A stretch of 64,000 nucleotides of DNA from Bauldia sp. (GCA_026126065.1 JAHCJY010000002.1:558001-622000), one strand, 5' to 3'. Positions 34,261 through 43,025 are shown, counted from the stretch's first letter. Translations and numbers: made by a program. The notes: generated by a model not told the origin, from the sequence alone.

Positions 34261-34713
34261 GTGACAATCACCACGAACGAAGTCGACGAATTCTTCGCCG
34301 CCTACGGGCGGCGGAGCAACGACGCCTTGCGCCGGCCTCCGGTCGAGGACATCGATGGCATGATGGAGTCGTTCGGCCCGTTCTTCGTCGGGGCCAGTCC
34401 GCGCGGTATCATGGGCGCCGCCACGGACGGCGCGTTTCGCGACCTACTGGCAAAGGGCTTCGAGCGCTATCGGGTAATCGGGGGTACGTCGATGGAAGTC
34501 ACCGGGGTCGAGGTCTTGCGGATCGATGAATTCCACGTGATGGCGAAGGTCGGCTGGCGTTTCTCTCATGATCGGCCGAAGGACGGGAGGCGCGGCGTGA
34601 TGCAGTTCACGAACGTCTGCTTCCTGAACAGGTCGGACGGGCCGCTCCGGATCTTCGCCGCCGTCACCCCCGACGAGGAATCAGCGCTGCGACAAGAAGG
34701 CCTCATGTCCTGA
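34261..34713 (+). CDS. NTF2-like/SnoaL-fold protein of unknown function
   Basis: The 150-aa product starts with a GTG preceded by GGAGG at the right spacing. It reads TITTNEVDEFFAAYGRRSND with an alpha-helix pair, then DIDGMMESFGPFFVGASPRG, a curved sheet region (GTSMEVTGVEVLRIDEFHVM, KVGWRFSH) and a final FTNVCFLNRSD strand. The order of helices and strands fits the NTF2-like fold of small-ligand-binding proteins. I do not recognise the subfamily. It is probably cytoplasmic and single. Confidence 0.6.
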   Translation: MTITTNEVDEFFAAYGRRSNDALRRPPVEDIDGMMESFGPFFVGASPRGIMGAATDGAFRDLLAKGFERYRVIGGTSMEVTGVEVLRIDEFHVMAKVGWRFSHDRPKDGRRGVMQFTNVCFLNRSDGPLRIFAAVTPDEESALRQEGLMS

Positions 34714-34845
34714 CCCTTTGCCGCATCGCTTTCCACGCGTGCCGCCCCCATTCTCTCGCTGACTCGTTGTCCTTTCCGGATTGCGAGCCGGTGCAACCCC
34801 TCCCCGCACGCGACAGCTGGTGCGGTCGGACAGCCCGGGTATAGT

Positions 34846-35349
34846 ATGACCGTTACATACGAGATCGGCGCCGGCGCCACTTCGGACCTCAACGAGGGCG
34901 AAGGCGAGGGTGAGAAGCGCCACGTCTGGCAATCGATCCGGCGCGGCGTGCGCTGCCGCTGCCCGAACTGCGGCGAAGGCCGCATGTTCAACCGCTTCCT
35001 GAAGGTGGCGCCGACCTGCCCCGCCTGCGGCGAGGATCTCTCGCACCACCGGGCTGACGACCTTCCGCCCTACCTCACGATCGTGATCGTCGGCCACATC
35101 GTGGTGACCGCGATCCTGTTCGTCTTCGGGCGCTGGGAATGGCCGACGACGGTGCATCTCCTCGTGTGGCTGCCGCTCACCTTCGCACTGTGCCTTGCCC
35201 TGCTGCAGCCGACCAAGGGAGCCGTCGTCGGCCTCCAGTGGGCGCTCCGCATGCACGGCTTTGCCCGGACGTCAGGACAGGGCGACGCGTTCGACGATCC
35301 GGACACGGAGCCGGGCGAAGGCGACACCCGCCCGAGCTGGGTGTCGTAG
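34846..35349 (+). CDS. DUF983 membrane protein
   Basis: The 167-aa product has a zinc-ribbon-like N-terminal part (RGVRCRCPNCGEGRMFNRFL, CPACGEDLSHHRADD), then two membrane helices (LTIVIVGHIVVTAILFVF, LLVWLPLTFALCLALL). The region ending GLQWALRMHGF is typical of DUF983 proteins, common in alphaproteobacteria. They are inner-membrane proteins of unknown role, sometimes near cytochrome oxidase genes, but not here. It is upstream of rpmG on the same strand. Confidence 0.9.
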   Translation: MTVTYEIGAGATSDLNEGEGEGEKRHVWQSIRRGVRCRCPNCGEGRMFNRFLKVAPTCPACGEDLSHHRADDLPPYLTIVIVGHIVVTAILFVFGRWEWPTTVHLLVWLPLTFALCLALLQPTKGAVVGLQWALRMHGFARTSGQGDAFDDPDTEPGEGDTRPSWVS

Positions 35350-35447
35350 CACCGGACTTTTCTTGACTTCCTGGCGCGGTCCGCTAGTGATCGCGTCCAC
35401 GTTTCAAGGGCGGCCCCCGGCGCCGCCCTTCGTCATTCGAGGGGCCC

Positions 35448-35615
35448 ATGGCCAAGAGCAACACCGTCAAGATCAAGCTCGTTAGCACGGCTGACACGGG
35501 CTTCTTTTATGTCACCAAAAAGAACTCGCGCACCAAGACCGACAAGATGTCGCTGAAGAAGTACGACCCTGTCGTGCGGAAGCACGTCGACTTCAAGGAA
35601 GCCAAGATCAAGTAG
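35448..35615 (+). CDS. rpmG: 50S ribosomal protein L33
   Basis: The 55-aa protein reads [34 protein letters not shown] and [19 protein letters not shown]. This is a full-length match to the alphaproteobacterial L33 without zinc-binding Cys pairs. SD GAGGGG lies before the ATG. A strong Rho-independent terminator follows 27 bases downstream. Confidence 0.97.
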   Translation: MAKSNTVKIKLVSTADTGFFYVTKKNSRTKTDKMSLKKYDPVVRKHVDFKEAKIK

Positions 35616-35642
35616 CCTTCCCGGCCACTGGTCGCGCGTTTG

Positions 35643-35668
35643 AAAGGCACCGCTCCGCGGTGCCTTTT
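35643..35668 (+). terminator. Rho-independent terminator of rpmG
   Basis: A perfect 11-bp stem (AAAGGCACCGC / GCGGTGCCTTT) with a 3-base loop is followed by further T and a TTTTGCGTTTT tract. It sits 27 bases after the rpmG stop. Confidence 0.85.
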
Positions 35669-36112
35669 GCGTTTTCCGGCCGCGCCTCATCATTCATGGC
35701 GGGATGGCCACGGCCGAAAGCCACCCCTCGGCCCGGGGGCGGAGGAGCGGCTTCCGATCGCTTGGTGGAAGAAGGCCTCGGGCGGCCAAGAAGTGGCCGG
35801 CCCAGAACGGGTTTATACGAGGAGGCCACTCAATCCGTTCTGGGCCGGACCAACCCCACGGACCCAGGAGATGCGGCGGACCTGAGCACTCCGTAGGGCA
35901 TTGGGTTGTGACGGCGGCTAAGCTTCGCGGCTCGAAGAAGCCCGCGCGGCGCCGCCTCAGGCGTCAAGAGGACCTTACCCAATCCTGTCGGAAAATCAAC
36001 AAATTGCCCAGACGGCGACCCGCCATGCCCAGGTTACCTAAACAGTTAACCTTACGCGTGCAGATAGCGATCTGGCGAACTCAGTAGTTGCAGGCGCTTG
36101 GCCCGCAGACGC
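35669..36112. other. 444-bp gap without a supported gene, contains a nested inverted repeat
   Basis: No gene is convincing here. The main feature is an inverted repeat at 35797-35848, described separately. A TTAACC motif occurs near 36056. Confidence 0.5.
35797..35848. repeat. Inverted repeat with a competing hairpin
   Basis: CCGGCCCAGAACGG (35797-35810) is exactly complementary to CCGTTCTGGGCCGG (35835-35848), a perfect 14-bp stem with a 24-base loop. A competing 7-bp pairing, AGTGGCC (35792-35798) with GGCCACT (35824-35830), overlaps it. No gene lies directly up- or downstream, so it could be a remnant end of a mobile element or part of a structured RNA. Confidence 0.6.
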
Positions 36113-37471
36113 TCACGCCGCCGCGGACACCACACGGTTGCGCCCGGTGTGCTTCGCCCGGTACAGCGCCTCGTCTCCGCGCTGGAGGAGCGAGTTGACC
36201 GTATCCTCGGGCGTCAGGAGCGTCGATATCCCGATGCTCACCGTCACATCGATCGGTGGCTGGCCGGCGCCAACGGCGAAGGGTTCGCCTGAGATGCGCT
36301 CGCGGATGCGCTCGCCGACAAGCACCGCCAGGGAGACGTCCGTCTCCGGCATGGCCACGACGAATTCCTCGCCGCCGAACCTGCAGGCAAGGTCGATCCC
36401 GCGCACCGCGCGGCGAAGGCGCTCGGCGAATTCGCGCAGCACGGCGTCGCCCGCGAGGTGGCCGTGGGTATCGTTGATCGCCTTGAAGTGATCGATGTCG
36501 ATGAGCAGGAGCGAGAGCGGCCGGCCCCGTCCCGCGGCCTGGCCGATCAGCGTGGCGAGGTGGCGCTCGAAATAGCGCCGGTTGTGGAGCCCGGTCAGCC
36601 CGTCGGTGATCGCCATCTCGATGGTGAGCTGGACGTTGTCACGGAGCTGGTCGGAGTAGCGCTTGCGGCGGATCTGGGTGCGGACGCGGGCCAGCATCTC
36701 GTCCCGGTCGATCGGTCGCGAGATGTAGTCGTTGACACCGAGGTCGAGCGCGCGGTTCAGGCGGCTCCTGCTGTCGGGCGAATCCACGACCAGGATCGGC
36801 AGCATCCGCGTCCGCTCGAGCGAGCGCAGCTGCGAGCAGAGGCGAAGCCCGTCATGGGCAGCGAGTTCAAGGCTCACAATGGCAAGGTCGAAGCCGCCCT
36901 CCGCAGCCTTGAACAACGCCTCCTGCGGATCTGTCTCCACCGTGACGCTGTGGTCCCGCGACAGGCCGGACACGATGCGGTCGCGCGACGAGGCGCGGTC
37001 GTCGACCAGGAGGATGCGGCCGGACAGCGATGCCGCGGTGCTCGGCTCGAGTGCAATCTGGCTCGTCGTCGCCGCGCGGGCGCCAAGTTCGTCCGTGAGC
37101 ATTTTGAGCCGCACCAGGCTCCGCACCCGCGTAACCAGAGCGAGATCGTTCGCCGGCTTGGTGAGGAAGTCGTCCGCTCCGGCCTCGAGGCCGGCCACGC
37201 GATCCTGCACGGAATCGAGCGCGGTCACGATGATGACGGGCAGGTGCGTCGTCTTCGGATCGGCCTTCAGCCGGCGGCACACCTCGAACCCGTCCATCCC
37301 CGGCATCATCACGTCGAGAAGGACGATGTCGCATAGGCCGCGGCTGCAGATCTCGAGTGCCTGAGGACCGTTGGTCGCCGTCACGACATCGAAATACTCG
37401 GCCGTGAGCTTGGCTTCGAGCAGCTTCACGTTCGCCGGTATGTCGTCGACCACCAGGATGCGCGCGCTCAT
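36113..37471 (-). CDS. pleD: Response regulator diguanylate cyclase PleD
   Basis: PleD makes cyclic di-GMP when phosphorylated and drives the motile-to-sessile transition in Caulobacter. The 452-aa product has a receiver domain (RILVVDDIPANVKLLEAKL, acceptor D53 in IVLLDVMMPGMDGF, Lys in FLTKPAN), a second, adaptor receiver (GRILLVDDRASSRDR) and a GGDEF domain. The active site GGEEF is at about 366-370 and DGLTGLHNRRYFERHL opens the domain. The order REC-REC-GGDEF and the partner divK upstream are the same as in Caulobacter. It starts 7 bases after the divK stop, so the pair is an operon. Confidence 0.95.
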   Translation of the reverse strand: MSARILVVDDIPANVKLLEAKLTAEYFDVVTATNGPQALEICSRGLCDIVLLDVMMPGMDGFEVCRRLKADPKTTHLPVIIVTALDSVQDRVAGLEAGADDFLTKPANDLALVTRVRSLVRLKMLTDELGARAATTSQIALEPSTAASLSGRILLVDDRASSRDRIVSGLSRDHSVTVETDPQEALFKAAEGGFDLAIVSLELAAHDGLRLCSQLRSLERTRMLPILVVDSPDSRSRLNRALDLGVNDYISRPIDRDEMLARVRTQIRRKRYSDQLRDNVQLTIEMAITDGLTGLHNRRYFERHLATLIGQAAGRGRPLSLLLIDIDHFKAINDTHGHLAGDAVLREFAERLRRAVRGIDLACRFGGEEFVVAMPETDVSLAVLVGERIRERISGEPFAVGAGQPPIDVTVSIGISTLLTPEDTVNSLLQRGDEALYRAKHTGRNRVVSAAA

Positions 37472-37478
37472 CTTCCCC

Positions 37479-37850
37479 TCAGGCGTCGCCGAGATAGGCT
37501 TTCACCGTCTCGATGAATTTTCCCACCGAGATCGGCTTGGACAGGTAGGCCTCGCAGCCGCCCTGGCGGATGCGGTCCTCGTCGCCCTTCATTGCAAACG
37601 CCGTCACGGCGATGATCGGGATCGCGCGGAGGTCGTCGTCCTCCTTGATCCACTTGGTCACTTCCAGGCCCGAAACCTCGGGCAGCTGGATGTCCATCAG
37701 GATCAGATCGGGGCGGTGCTCGCGGGCAAGGTCGATCGCTTCGAGGCCGGATCGGGTCTGGATCGTGTCGTAGCCGGACGCTTCGAGGAGATCGTGGAAG
37801 AGCTTCATGTTGAGCTCGTTGTCCTCCACGACCAGGACGGTCTTCGCCAT
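37479..37850 (-). CDS. divK: Single-domain response regulator DivK
   Basis: DivK is an essential single-domain regulator that, when phosphorylated, binds DivL and lowers CckA-ChpT phosphoflow to CtrA. The 123-aa product is an intact receiver: [20 protein letters not shown], acceptor D53 in [13 protein letters not shown], the switch residue region [12 protein letters not shown], and Lys in [11 protein letters not shown]. Sequence around the acceptor is identical in style to Caulobacter DivK. The start [11 protein letters not shown] fits the family. It is first in an operon with pleD, as in other alphaproteobacteria. Confidence 0.96.
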   Translation of the reverse strand: MAKTVLVVEDNELNMKLFHDLLEASGYDTIQTRSGLEAIDLAREHRPDLILMDIQLPEVSGLEVTKWIKEDDDLRAIPIIAVTAFAMKGDEDRIRQGGCEAYLSKPISVGKFIETVKAYLGDA

Positions 37851-38118
37851 CTGAATTCTTCCTCGCCGCGGCAGGAAACCGCCTTTTCGCGGCCCCTCCA
37901 TGCGATGGGTCCGGGATATGCGCCAACTCTTTCGGGAGTGCTAACCCGATCGCAGAATCACGGCCCTATCTTAGGATTGCCACGACGAAATCCACAGGCT
38001 CGAAACCATTTCGCGAGGAACCGCCCACCGCTCGCGACAGGTGTGCTTCCCCGTCGCGGGCGCGGAGAACCCAGCCGTCCCGCCGATACGGGACCGCAAC
38101 ACGGCCGGACATGCGCGT

Positions 38119-38142
38119 GAAAAAAAGCGCCGGTGGCGCCGG
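38119..38142 (-). terminator. Rho-independent terminator candidate after the fliJ-like gene
   Basis: On the minus strand a GC-rich hairpin (GCGCC-ACC-GGCGC with flanking pairs) is followed by seven Ts. It lies 3 bases past the fliJ-like stop, and no other gene ends there. Confidence 0.65.
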
Positions 38143-38144
38143 CT

Positions 38145-38543
38145 TCAGCCTGCCGCCCTGCGACCGCCGGTCGCGCCTGGCATGGCAGGGTCCTCATCGA
38201 TGCGGTCGCGCTCGTGGTCGCGCTCCGCGATCGCCTCGAGCTTCTCCAGTTCCTCTTCGGCAAGCGCGAGCCCGTCGTGGGCCACATCGCGCTGGGCCCG
38301 GAGTTCGTCGGCCGAGGCGCGGAGATTGTCGCGGCGCTGCATGGCCGCCTTGGCGAAGGTGGAATAGGCGAAATGGCCAATGTCGTGGATCCCGGTCCGC
38401 TCCTCCTCGGCGCGGATCTGGTTGTCCAGTTCCGTCGACATGCGGACGAACTCGGCGACCATGCCGTCGATCTGCGCCACCTGCCTGCGCTTCTCCTCGA
38501 CCTGGAAACGCTTCAGCCTGACCACGCTATCACGCGACTTCAT
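38145..38543 (-). CDS. fliJ: FliJ-like coiled-coil protein
   Basis: The 132-aa product is a continuous charged helix starting KSRDSVVRLKRFQVEEKRRQ and continuing with IRAEEERTGIHDIGHFAYST and LRAQRDVAHDGLALAEEELE. This matches the FliJ flagellar export protein of Hyphomicrobiales, where fliJ is commonly next to ctrA. FliJ escorts chaperones to the export ATPase. No other flagellar gene is in the window, so either the flagellar genes are elsewhere or this is a remaining copy. The gene is divergent from ctrA. The ATG at 38543 gives the usual N-terminus. Confidence 0.8.
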   Translation of the reverse strand: MKSRDSVVRLKRFQVEEKRRQVAQIDGMVAEFVRMSTELDNQIRAEEERTGIHDIGHFAYSTFAKAAMQRRDNLRASADELRAQRDVAHDGLALAEEELEKLEAIAERDHERDRIDEDPAMPGATGGRRAAG

Positions 38544-38745
38544 CGGACCTGCTCCCCTGCCCATCGGCAGCATCGAAGCCCCTGCCCTCCGGCGGGGGGC
38601 CACGACCTCCCGCGAAGGCCTTGGGCCAACTCTAACTTTCTGCCTATCCTTACCGGGATCGCCGCGAACGGACGGTCCGGTAACCCTTCGTTTACGTCTC
38701 GCGTTAATCATGCCGGTTAAGGGCTTAAGGCCGGGTAAACCGGAT

Positions 38746-38949
38746 GACTCGACTGAGGCCGAAACGGCGAGTCGAGTGAATCGGTTAGGCCGAGACCCTG
38801 ATCAAGATTGTGAAGCCAACCGGACGAGGATTCTGCTGGCCTTTTCAAATGCGTGGGCTGAGTCTCTCACGAGATCTCGGCGCCCGGTTTGGCCAGTGAA
38901 TCAGGAAGTGTTAACCAAGCTTCGGTAGCGTATCGAATCGGGGTTAACC
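38746..38949 (+). promoter_or_regulatory. ctrA promoter region with seven GANTC sites and two TTAACC motifs
   Basis: Seven GANTC sites lie between 38746 and 38939 (38746, 38769, 38778, 38829, 38860, 38898, 38935). Fewer than one would be expected by chance. Two TTAACC half-sites sit at 38911-38916 and 38944-38949, 33 bases apart. In Caulobacter GANTC is methylated by CcrM and read by GcrA, and CtrA binds TTAA-containing boxes. Together they imply cell-cycle and autoregulatory control of ctrA here. Confidence 0.6.
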
Positions 38950-39009
38950 GTTCCCCTCGGGGGCACCAGAAGTGCGGTGCGGCCCGAGGCCGGCAGCCAG
39001 GGGATGGGT

Positions 39010-39714
<705 letters not shown>

Positions 39715-39739
39715 GCCTTCGGCCTCGCCGCACCACGAC

Positions 39740-39763
39740 AAGCCCCGCTCCGGCGGGGCTTTT
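39740..39763 (+). terminator. Rho-independent terminator of ctrA
   Basis: A perfect 9-bp stem (AAGCCCCGC / GCGGGGCTT) with loop TCCG is followed by TTTGCTTTTT, 26 bases after the ctrA stop. Confidence 0.85.
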
Positions 39764-39844
39764 GCTTTTTGGGGGTCGGTTGGTTGGTCTTCCCAACGTC
39801 GCCGCTCCACGTCAGGCCATAAACCGTTTAGCTGCCCCTGCCCG

Positions 39845-40318
39845 CTAATGCAGCCGGCTCACCGGCACCGGCAGCGCGCGATCCCCCGTGACAACGACCG
39901 GCGATGCGACCCCGCCACGGTCGACCGCCGCGCTGGCGACGGCCTGGATGCGGATCAGCATACGCGCCGCATCGGCGGTGGCGCTCGCCGGCTCCCCGGC
40001 GGGTCCGAGGACGACGACACAGGGCTTCCCGGGCGCCGCAGCGAGCGCCGTCAGGAGGTCGCGGCAGCGGGAATCCTCGACAGAGAGCCGGACTGCGACG
40101 AGGTCCGGCGCGCAGCGTGCGGCGTCCGCCGCGGCCCTGCGGAGGTCGCGGCAATTGCCGACGACCGCCATGTCGCGGTCAAGATCGACCGCCCGTCCCA
40201 GCGCGAGGGAACTGTGCACCTCGGGGTCCACGATCATGACGCGGAGCGGGTCGGTGACCGGACCGGCGGGCGTACGAAGGGCGCGCCGAAGCGCGACGGC
40301 CTCGAGCCAGCGCCTCAC
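39845..40318 (-). CDS. Degenerate receiver-like protein lacking the phospho-acceptor
   Basis: The 157-aa product starts with a GTG that overlaps the stop of the CheY gene (GTGA). After a basic N-terminus (MRRWLEAVALRRALRT), residues 25-120 look like a CheY/CheB-type receiver: PLRVMIVDPEVHSSLALGRA, MAVVGNCRDLRRAAADAARC and APDLVAVRLSVED. Only one acidic residue of the usual pair is kept (DP). At the position of the phospho-acceptor Asp there is R77, in APDLVAVR, compared with PDAIMVD in the CheY neighbour. It should therefore be non-phosphorylatable. It is last in a four-gene minus-strand run with chpT and the CheA-like ATPase. Function is unknown. Confidence 0.7.
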   Translation of the reverse strand: MRRWLEAVALRRALRTPAGPVTDPLRVMIVDPEVHSSLALGRAVDLDRDMAVVGNCRDLRRAAADAARCAPDLVAVRLSVEDSRCRDLLTALAAAPGKPCVVVLGPAGEPASATADAARMLIRIQAVASAAVDRGGVASPVVVTGDRALPVPVSRLH

Positions 40319-40689
40319 AGGAGGCCCACTTCCTGGAGCTTGGCTTCGATCACGCTCTTGTCGAACGGCTTCAGGACATGGTCGTCCACGCCGGCGCGGA
40401 CGGCCCGACCGACGATCGCCGGATTGTACTCGGTCATGCAGAAGAGGATCTTCGGCCGGTCGCCCCCTTCCAGGCGGCGGAGCGCCTTGACGAAGTCGAT
40501 GCCGTCCATGACGGGCATCGTCGCGTCGACCATGATTGCGTCGGGCATCCCCCCGCGGCAGAGCGCAAGGGCGGCCTCGCCGTCCTCGGCCTCGCTGACG
40601 CTGAAGTCGAGGCCCTCGCAGATGCGGCGGACCACTTTCCGGATGACGCTCGAATCGTCCACGACCAGGAAATGGGGCATCGTCATCAT
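40315..40689 (-). CDS. CheY-like single-domain response regulator
   Basis: The 124-aa product is an intact receiver with FLVVDDSSVIRKVVRRIC, acceptor D55 in AIMVDATMPVMDGIDFV, switch Thr in LFCMTEYNP and K107 in VLKPFDK. Close CheY-family proteins act with CheA-type kinases. Here it sits between a truncated CheA-like ATPase and a pseudo-receiver, with four-base overlaps at both ends (ATGA and GTGA), so the three genes are co-translated. The ATG at 40689 overlaps the ATPase stop; internal ATGs at 40686 and 40680 are alternatives. Its partner kinase is not known. Confidence 0.9.
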   Translation of the reverse strand: MMTMPHFLVVDDSSVIRKVVRRICEGLDFSVSEAEDGEAALALCRGGMPDAIMVDATMPVMDGIDFVKALRRLEGGDRPKILFCMTEYNPAIVGRAVRAGVDDHVLKPFDKSVIEAKLQEVGLL

Positions 40690-41264
40690 TCCTGGCCGGC
40701 GGCTCCCTGGGCGCTGGCGAGGCGGACGACCGCCGGGAGCGGCAGCGTGAGGGCAAACGAGACCGCGCCGGGCCTTCCGGAAAGCATCGTGATGCGTCCG
40801 CCAAGTGGCGACACGCGACCGATTGCTCCGGCGATGCCGCGACCGAGCGCTTCGGGTCCGGAGGCGGCCACCGTGGGATCAACCCCGCGGCCGTCGTCGC
40901 GGACGACGAAGCGGAGGGCGCCGGCGGTGAGCTCGGCGGTCAGCGTCAGGGCGCCGCCGAGAGGCTTGCCCGCCATCAGTCGCTCCATCGGAGGCTCGAT
41001 GCCGTGGGTGATCGCGTTGCGCAAGAGCTGCACCAGCGCCGGCACGGCGGCGGAAATGAGGTCGGGCGTCACCAGGACCGGTGTCGCATCGATCGCGAGG
41101 GACGCGCTCTTGCCGTTGAAGCCGGCCAGCTCGGCGACGAATCCGCGCAGATGATCGAGGGCGTCCGCGACCGACCAGCGGCGGACATCACGTGATGCCG
41201 CCGCGCGCGGGAGGGATCTTCGATTGCGCGGCGTACCAGCCTCGCCCGCGGAAGTTGACGACAT
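40686..41264 (-). CDS. CheA-like HATPase domain protein, lacking the rest of CheA
   Basis: The 192-aa product carries the P4 ATP-binding domain of CheA. The N box is LLRNAITHGIEPPMERLMAGK and the G1 box is VVRDDGRGVDPTV. A phosphate-binding tail follows (GRITMLSGRPGAVSFALTLPL). CheA proteins usually exceed 600 aa with a His-containing P1 domain, dimer and CheW-like domains; none of these is present. The stop overlaps the next CheY gene start. It might phosphorylate ChpT-like or CheY partners, or act as a regulator. It lies 117 bases after chpT. The ATG at 41264 is used; SD is weak. Confidence 0.75.
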   Translation of the reverse strand: MSSTSAGEAGTPRNRRSLPRAAASRDVRRWSVADALDHLRGFVAELAGFNGKSASLAIDATPVLVTPDLISAAVPALVQLLRNAITHGIEPPMERLMAGKPLGGALTLTAELTAGALRFVVRDDGRGVDPTVAASGPEALGRGIAGAIGRVSPLGGRITMLSGRPGAVSFALTLPLPAVVRLASAQGAAGQE

Positions 41265-41342
41265 GACGGAACTGCTTTGCCTAGAGACCGACCCGACGCT
41301 CGCGCAAAGCGAGCAGACCCAGCTGTTCACCATCGACCGAGA

Positions 41343-41350
41343 ATGGTTAA
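41343..41350 (-). promoter_or_regulatory. TTAACCAT motif upstream of the CheA-like operon
   Basis: TTAACCAT on the minus strand (41350-41343) is the CtrA half-box form described in alphaproteobacteria. It lies about 80 bases upstream of the CheA-like ATG at 41264 and in the 117-bp gap after chpT. No second half is seen at N7 spacing, so it is only suggestive. Confidence 0.35.
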
Positions 41351-41381
41351 CGGATCCTGAAACGGCCCGCCCGGGCGGACG

Positions 41382-42029
41382 TCATGTCACCACGCGGGCG
41401 AGGATGACCACCATTTCGCCCTCGAGCGTTGCCGAGATGCGCATGCCCGACAGGCGGGCGAGGAGCCCCGTGTAGTAAGGCTGCACGGCGTGGGCATCGA
41501 CGTTGACGTCGGCAAGGTCGCCCGGCACCAGCTTCTCGAATGCCGCCGGCACCCGCGCCGACGGGCCGGTACAGGCGAGGCGGAAGGTCGGCGCCTCGAC
41601 CGGAGCGATCACCTCGACCTTGATGGCGCCACCGCGCGGGATCGCATTGCCGGCGAGCAGGACGAGGTTGAGGAGGAGTTTTACCCGGTTCTTGCCCATC
41701 AGGGCGCGCGGCGCCTCCCAGGACAGCTCCGGCTTCTCGCTCGCCATCAGTCCGCGTGCGACCTTCTCGGCGTCGCCGAGGTCGATCTCGGCGCCGACGC
41801 TGCCGGCGGCGCCGAACGCCAGGCGGGCGAACTGCAGCTTGGCCGACGCCTGGGCTGCGCTCTTCCGGATGAGCTCGAACGCAAAGCCCCGCGTTTCCTC
41901 GTCGTCGTTCTCATCCAGGACCTCGAGGCCGTTGATGATCGCGCCCACCGGCGAGATGATGTCGTGGCAGACGCGGCTGCACAGGAGGGCCGCGAGGTCA
42001 TGCGCCTCGAGTTCGAGTACTTTGGACAT
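41382..42029 (-). CDS. chpT: Histidine phosphotransferase ChpT
   Basis: ChpT relays phosphate from the hybrid kinase CckA to CtrA and CpdR. The 215-aa product contains the phospho-accepting His in ALLCSRVCHDIISPVGAIIN (H22), then GLEVLDENDDEE, LIRKSAAQASAKLQFARLAF and a degenerate ATPase-like C-terminal half (VKLLLNLVLLAGNAIPRGG). Caulobacter ChpT has the same layout of a helical hairpin dimer domain plus a kinase-like fold without ATP binding. The ATG at 42029 has GGAGG eight bases upstream. It heads a minus-strand run and diverges from eipA. Confidence 0.93.
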   Translation of the reverse strand: MSKVLELEAHDLAALLCSRVCHDIISPVGAIINGLEVLDENDDEETRGFAFELIRKSAAQASAKLQFARLAFGAAGSVGAEIDLGDAEKVARGLMASEKPELSWEAPRALMGKNRVKLLLNLVLLAGNAIPRGGAIKVEVIAPVEAPTFRLACTGPSARVPAAFEKLVPGDLADVNVDAHAVQPYYTGLLARLSGMRISATLEGEMVVILARVVT

Positions 42030-42383
42030 CGTCAATGCCTCCGCCGGCAATCGAATCGCGGGAGGACCGGCTCCCGTGAGCCGAACCATTGCCCCTCCCG
42101 GCCGGCCATCCAAGCCCGGCGCGCGATCCCGGGTGTGGACATCCCGGCTGCGGACCCGCCGACCGTCGGGAATGATCTCTGAAGCTCACGGCACGATCGA
42201 CCGGTGACCGGCGGCGCGTTTGTCGATCGCGGCATTTTCTGCCCCGCCAATCGACATCGGCGGCCGCTTTGGCCTAAGATTCACCAATCGCGCGTGGCGG
42301 GATTCGCACCGCGCGACGTGCCGGCCCGGTGTTTGGCTCGACGCTGCGGTCTTGGAGCCCGTTCTCAACAGGGATCGTGTGGG
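42030..42383. other. 354-bp divergent promoter region of chpT and eipA
   Basis: No gene is supported. Two GATTC (GANTC) sites occur at 42288-42292 and 42301-42305, near the eipA start. No clear CtrA box was seen. Confidence 0.5.
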
Positions 42384-42959
42384 ATGATTCGCTCTCTCGT
42401 AAAGCGCTTCCTTGCCGCTGCCGTGGTTGCCTTCGCAGTCGCAGGCACAGCGCAACAGGCATCGGCCCAGGCCAACGCCCAGTATACCGGCGACCAGCTC
42501 GTGGCGGCGGGCAACAGCTTCTTCACCCAGCTGTCGGGGAACCTCGCTTCCGTCATCGAAGAGGCGATCAGCCGCTTCGGCCTGCCCAACGGCTACATCC
42601 TCGGCCAGACCGCCGGCGGCGCGATCATCGGCGGCGTCCGCATCGGCGAGGGTACGCTCTACACACAGAACGCCGGCACGCGGCCGGTGTACTGGATCGG
42701 CCCGTCGATCGGCTTCGATGTAGGCGCCGACGCCTCGCAGACGATGATGCTTGTCTACAACCTTCCCAGTGTCGAGGCGGTCTACCAGCGCTTCTTCGGG
42801 GTCAGCGGCTCCGCCTTCGTCGTCGGCGGCGTCGGCATGACGGTGCTGACCAACAGCGGCATCACAGTTGTCCCGATCGTGTCTGGCCTCGGAGCCCGTC
42901 TCGGGTTCAACATCGGCTACCTGAAATTCACCCCGACGCGGACGGTCAATCCCTTCTAG
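42384..42959 (+). CDS. eipA: DUF1134 envelope protein (EipA-like)
   Basis: EipA, a DUF1134 periplasmic barrel-like protein, maintains envelope integrity in Brucella, where its gene is CtrA-linked. The 191-aa product has a signal peptide (FLAAAVVAFAVAGTAQQASA), followed by the DUF1134 core: NSFFTQLSGNLASVIEEAI, FGLPNGYILGQTAGGAIIGG, GPSIGFDVGADASQTMMLVY and GVSGSAFVVGGVGMTVLTNS. The core ends NIGYLKFTPTRTVNPF. It is divergent from chpT, matching the arrangement known in Hyphomicrobiales. ATG 42384 precedes the signal peptide directly. Confidence 0.9.
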   Translation: MIRSLVKRFLAAAVVAFAVAGTAQQASAQANAQYTGDQLVAAGNSFFTQLSGNLASVIEEAISRFGLPNGYILGQTAGGAIIGGVRIGEGTLYTQNAGTRPVYWIGPSIGFDVGADASQTMMLVYNLPSVEAVYQRFFGVSGSAFVVGGVGMTVLTNSGITVVPIVSGLGARLGFNIGYLKFTPTRTVNPF

Positions 42960-43025
42960 ACCGGGCCGCCGGCCGGGTATCCCGCGGTCGCTCCTAGGAG
43001 CGCCGCGGAACGGAGGGCGGGAGGC

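Noticed and set aside
35640..35900. Overlapping small frames after rpmG
   Set aside because: All overlap the terminator or inverted repeat and lack SD or family features.
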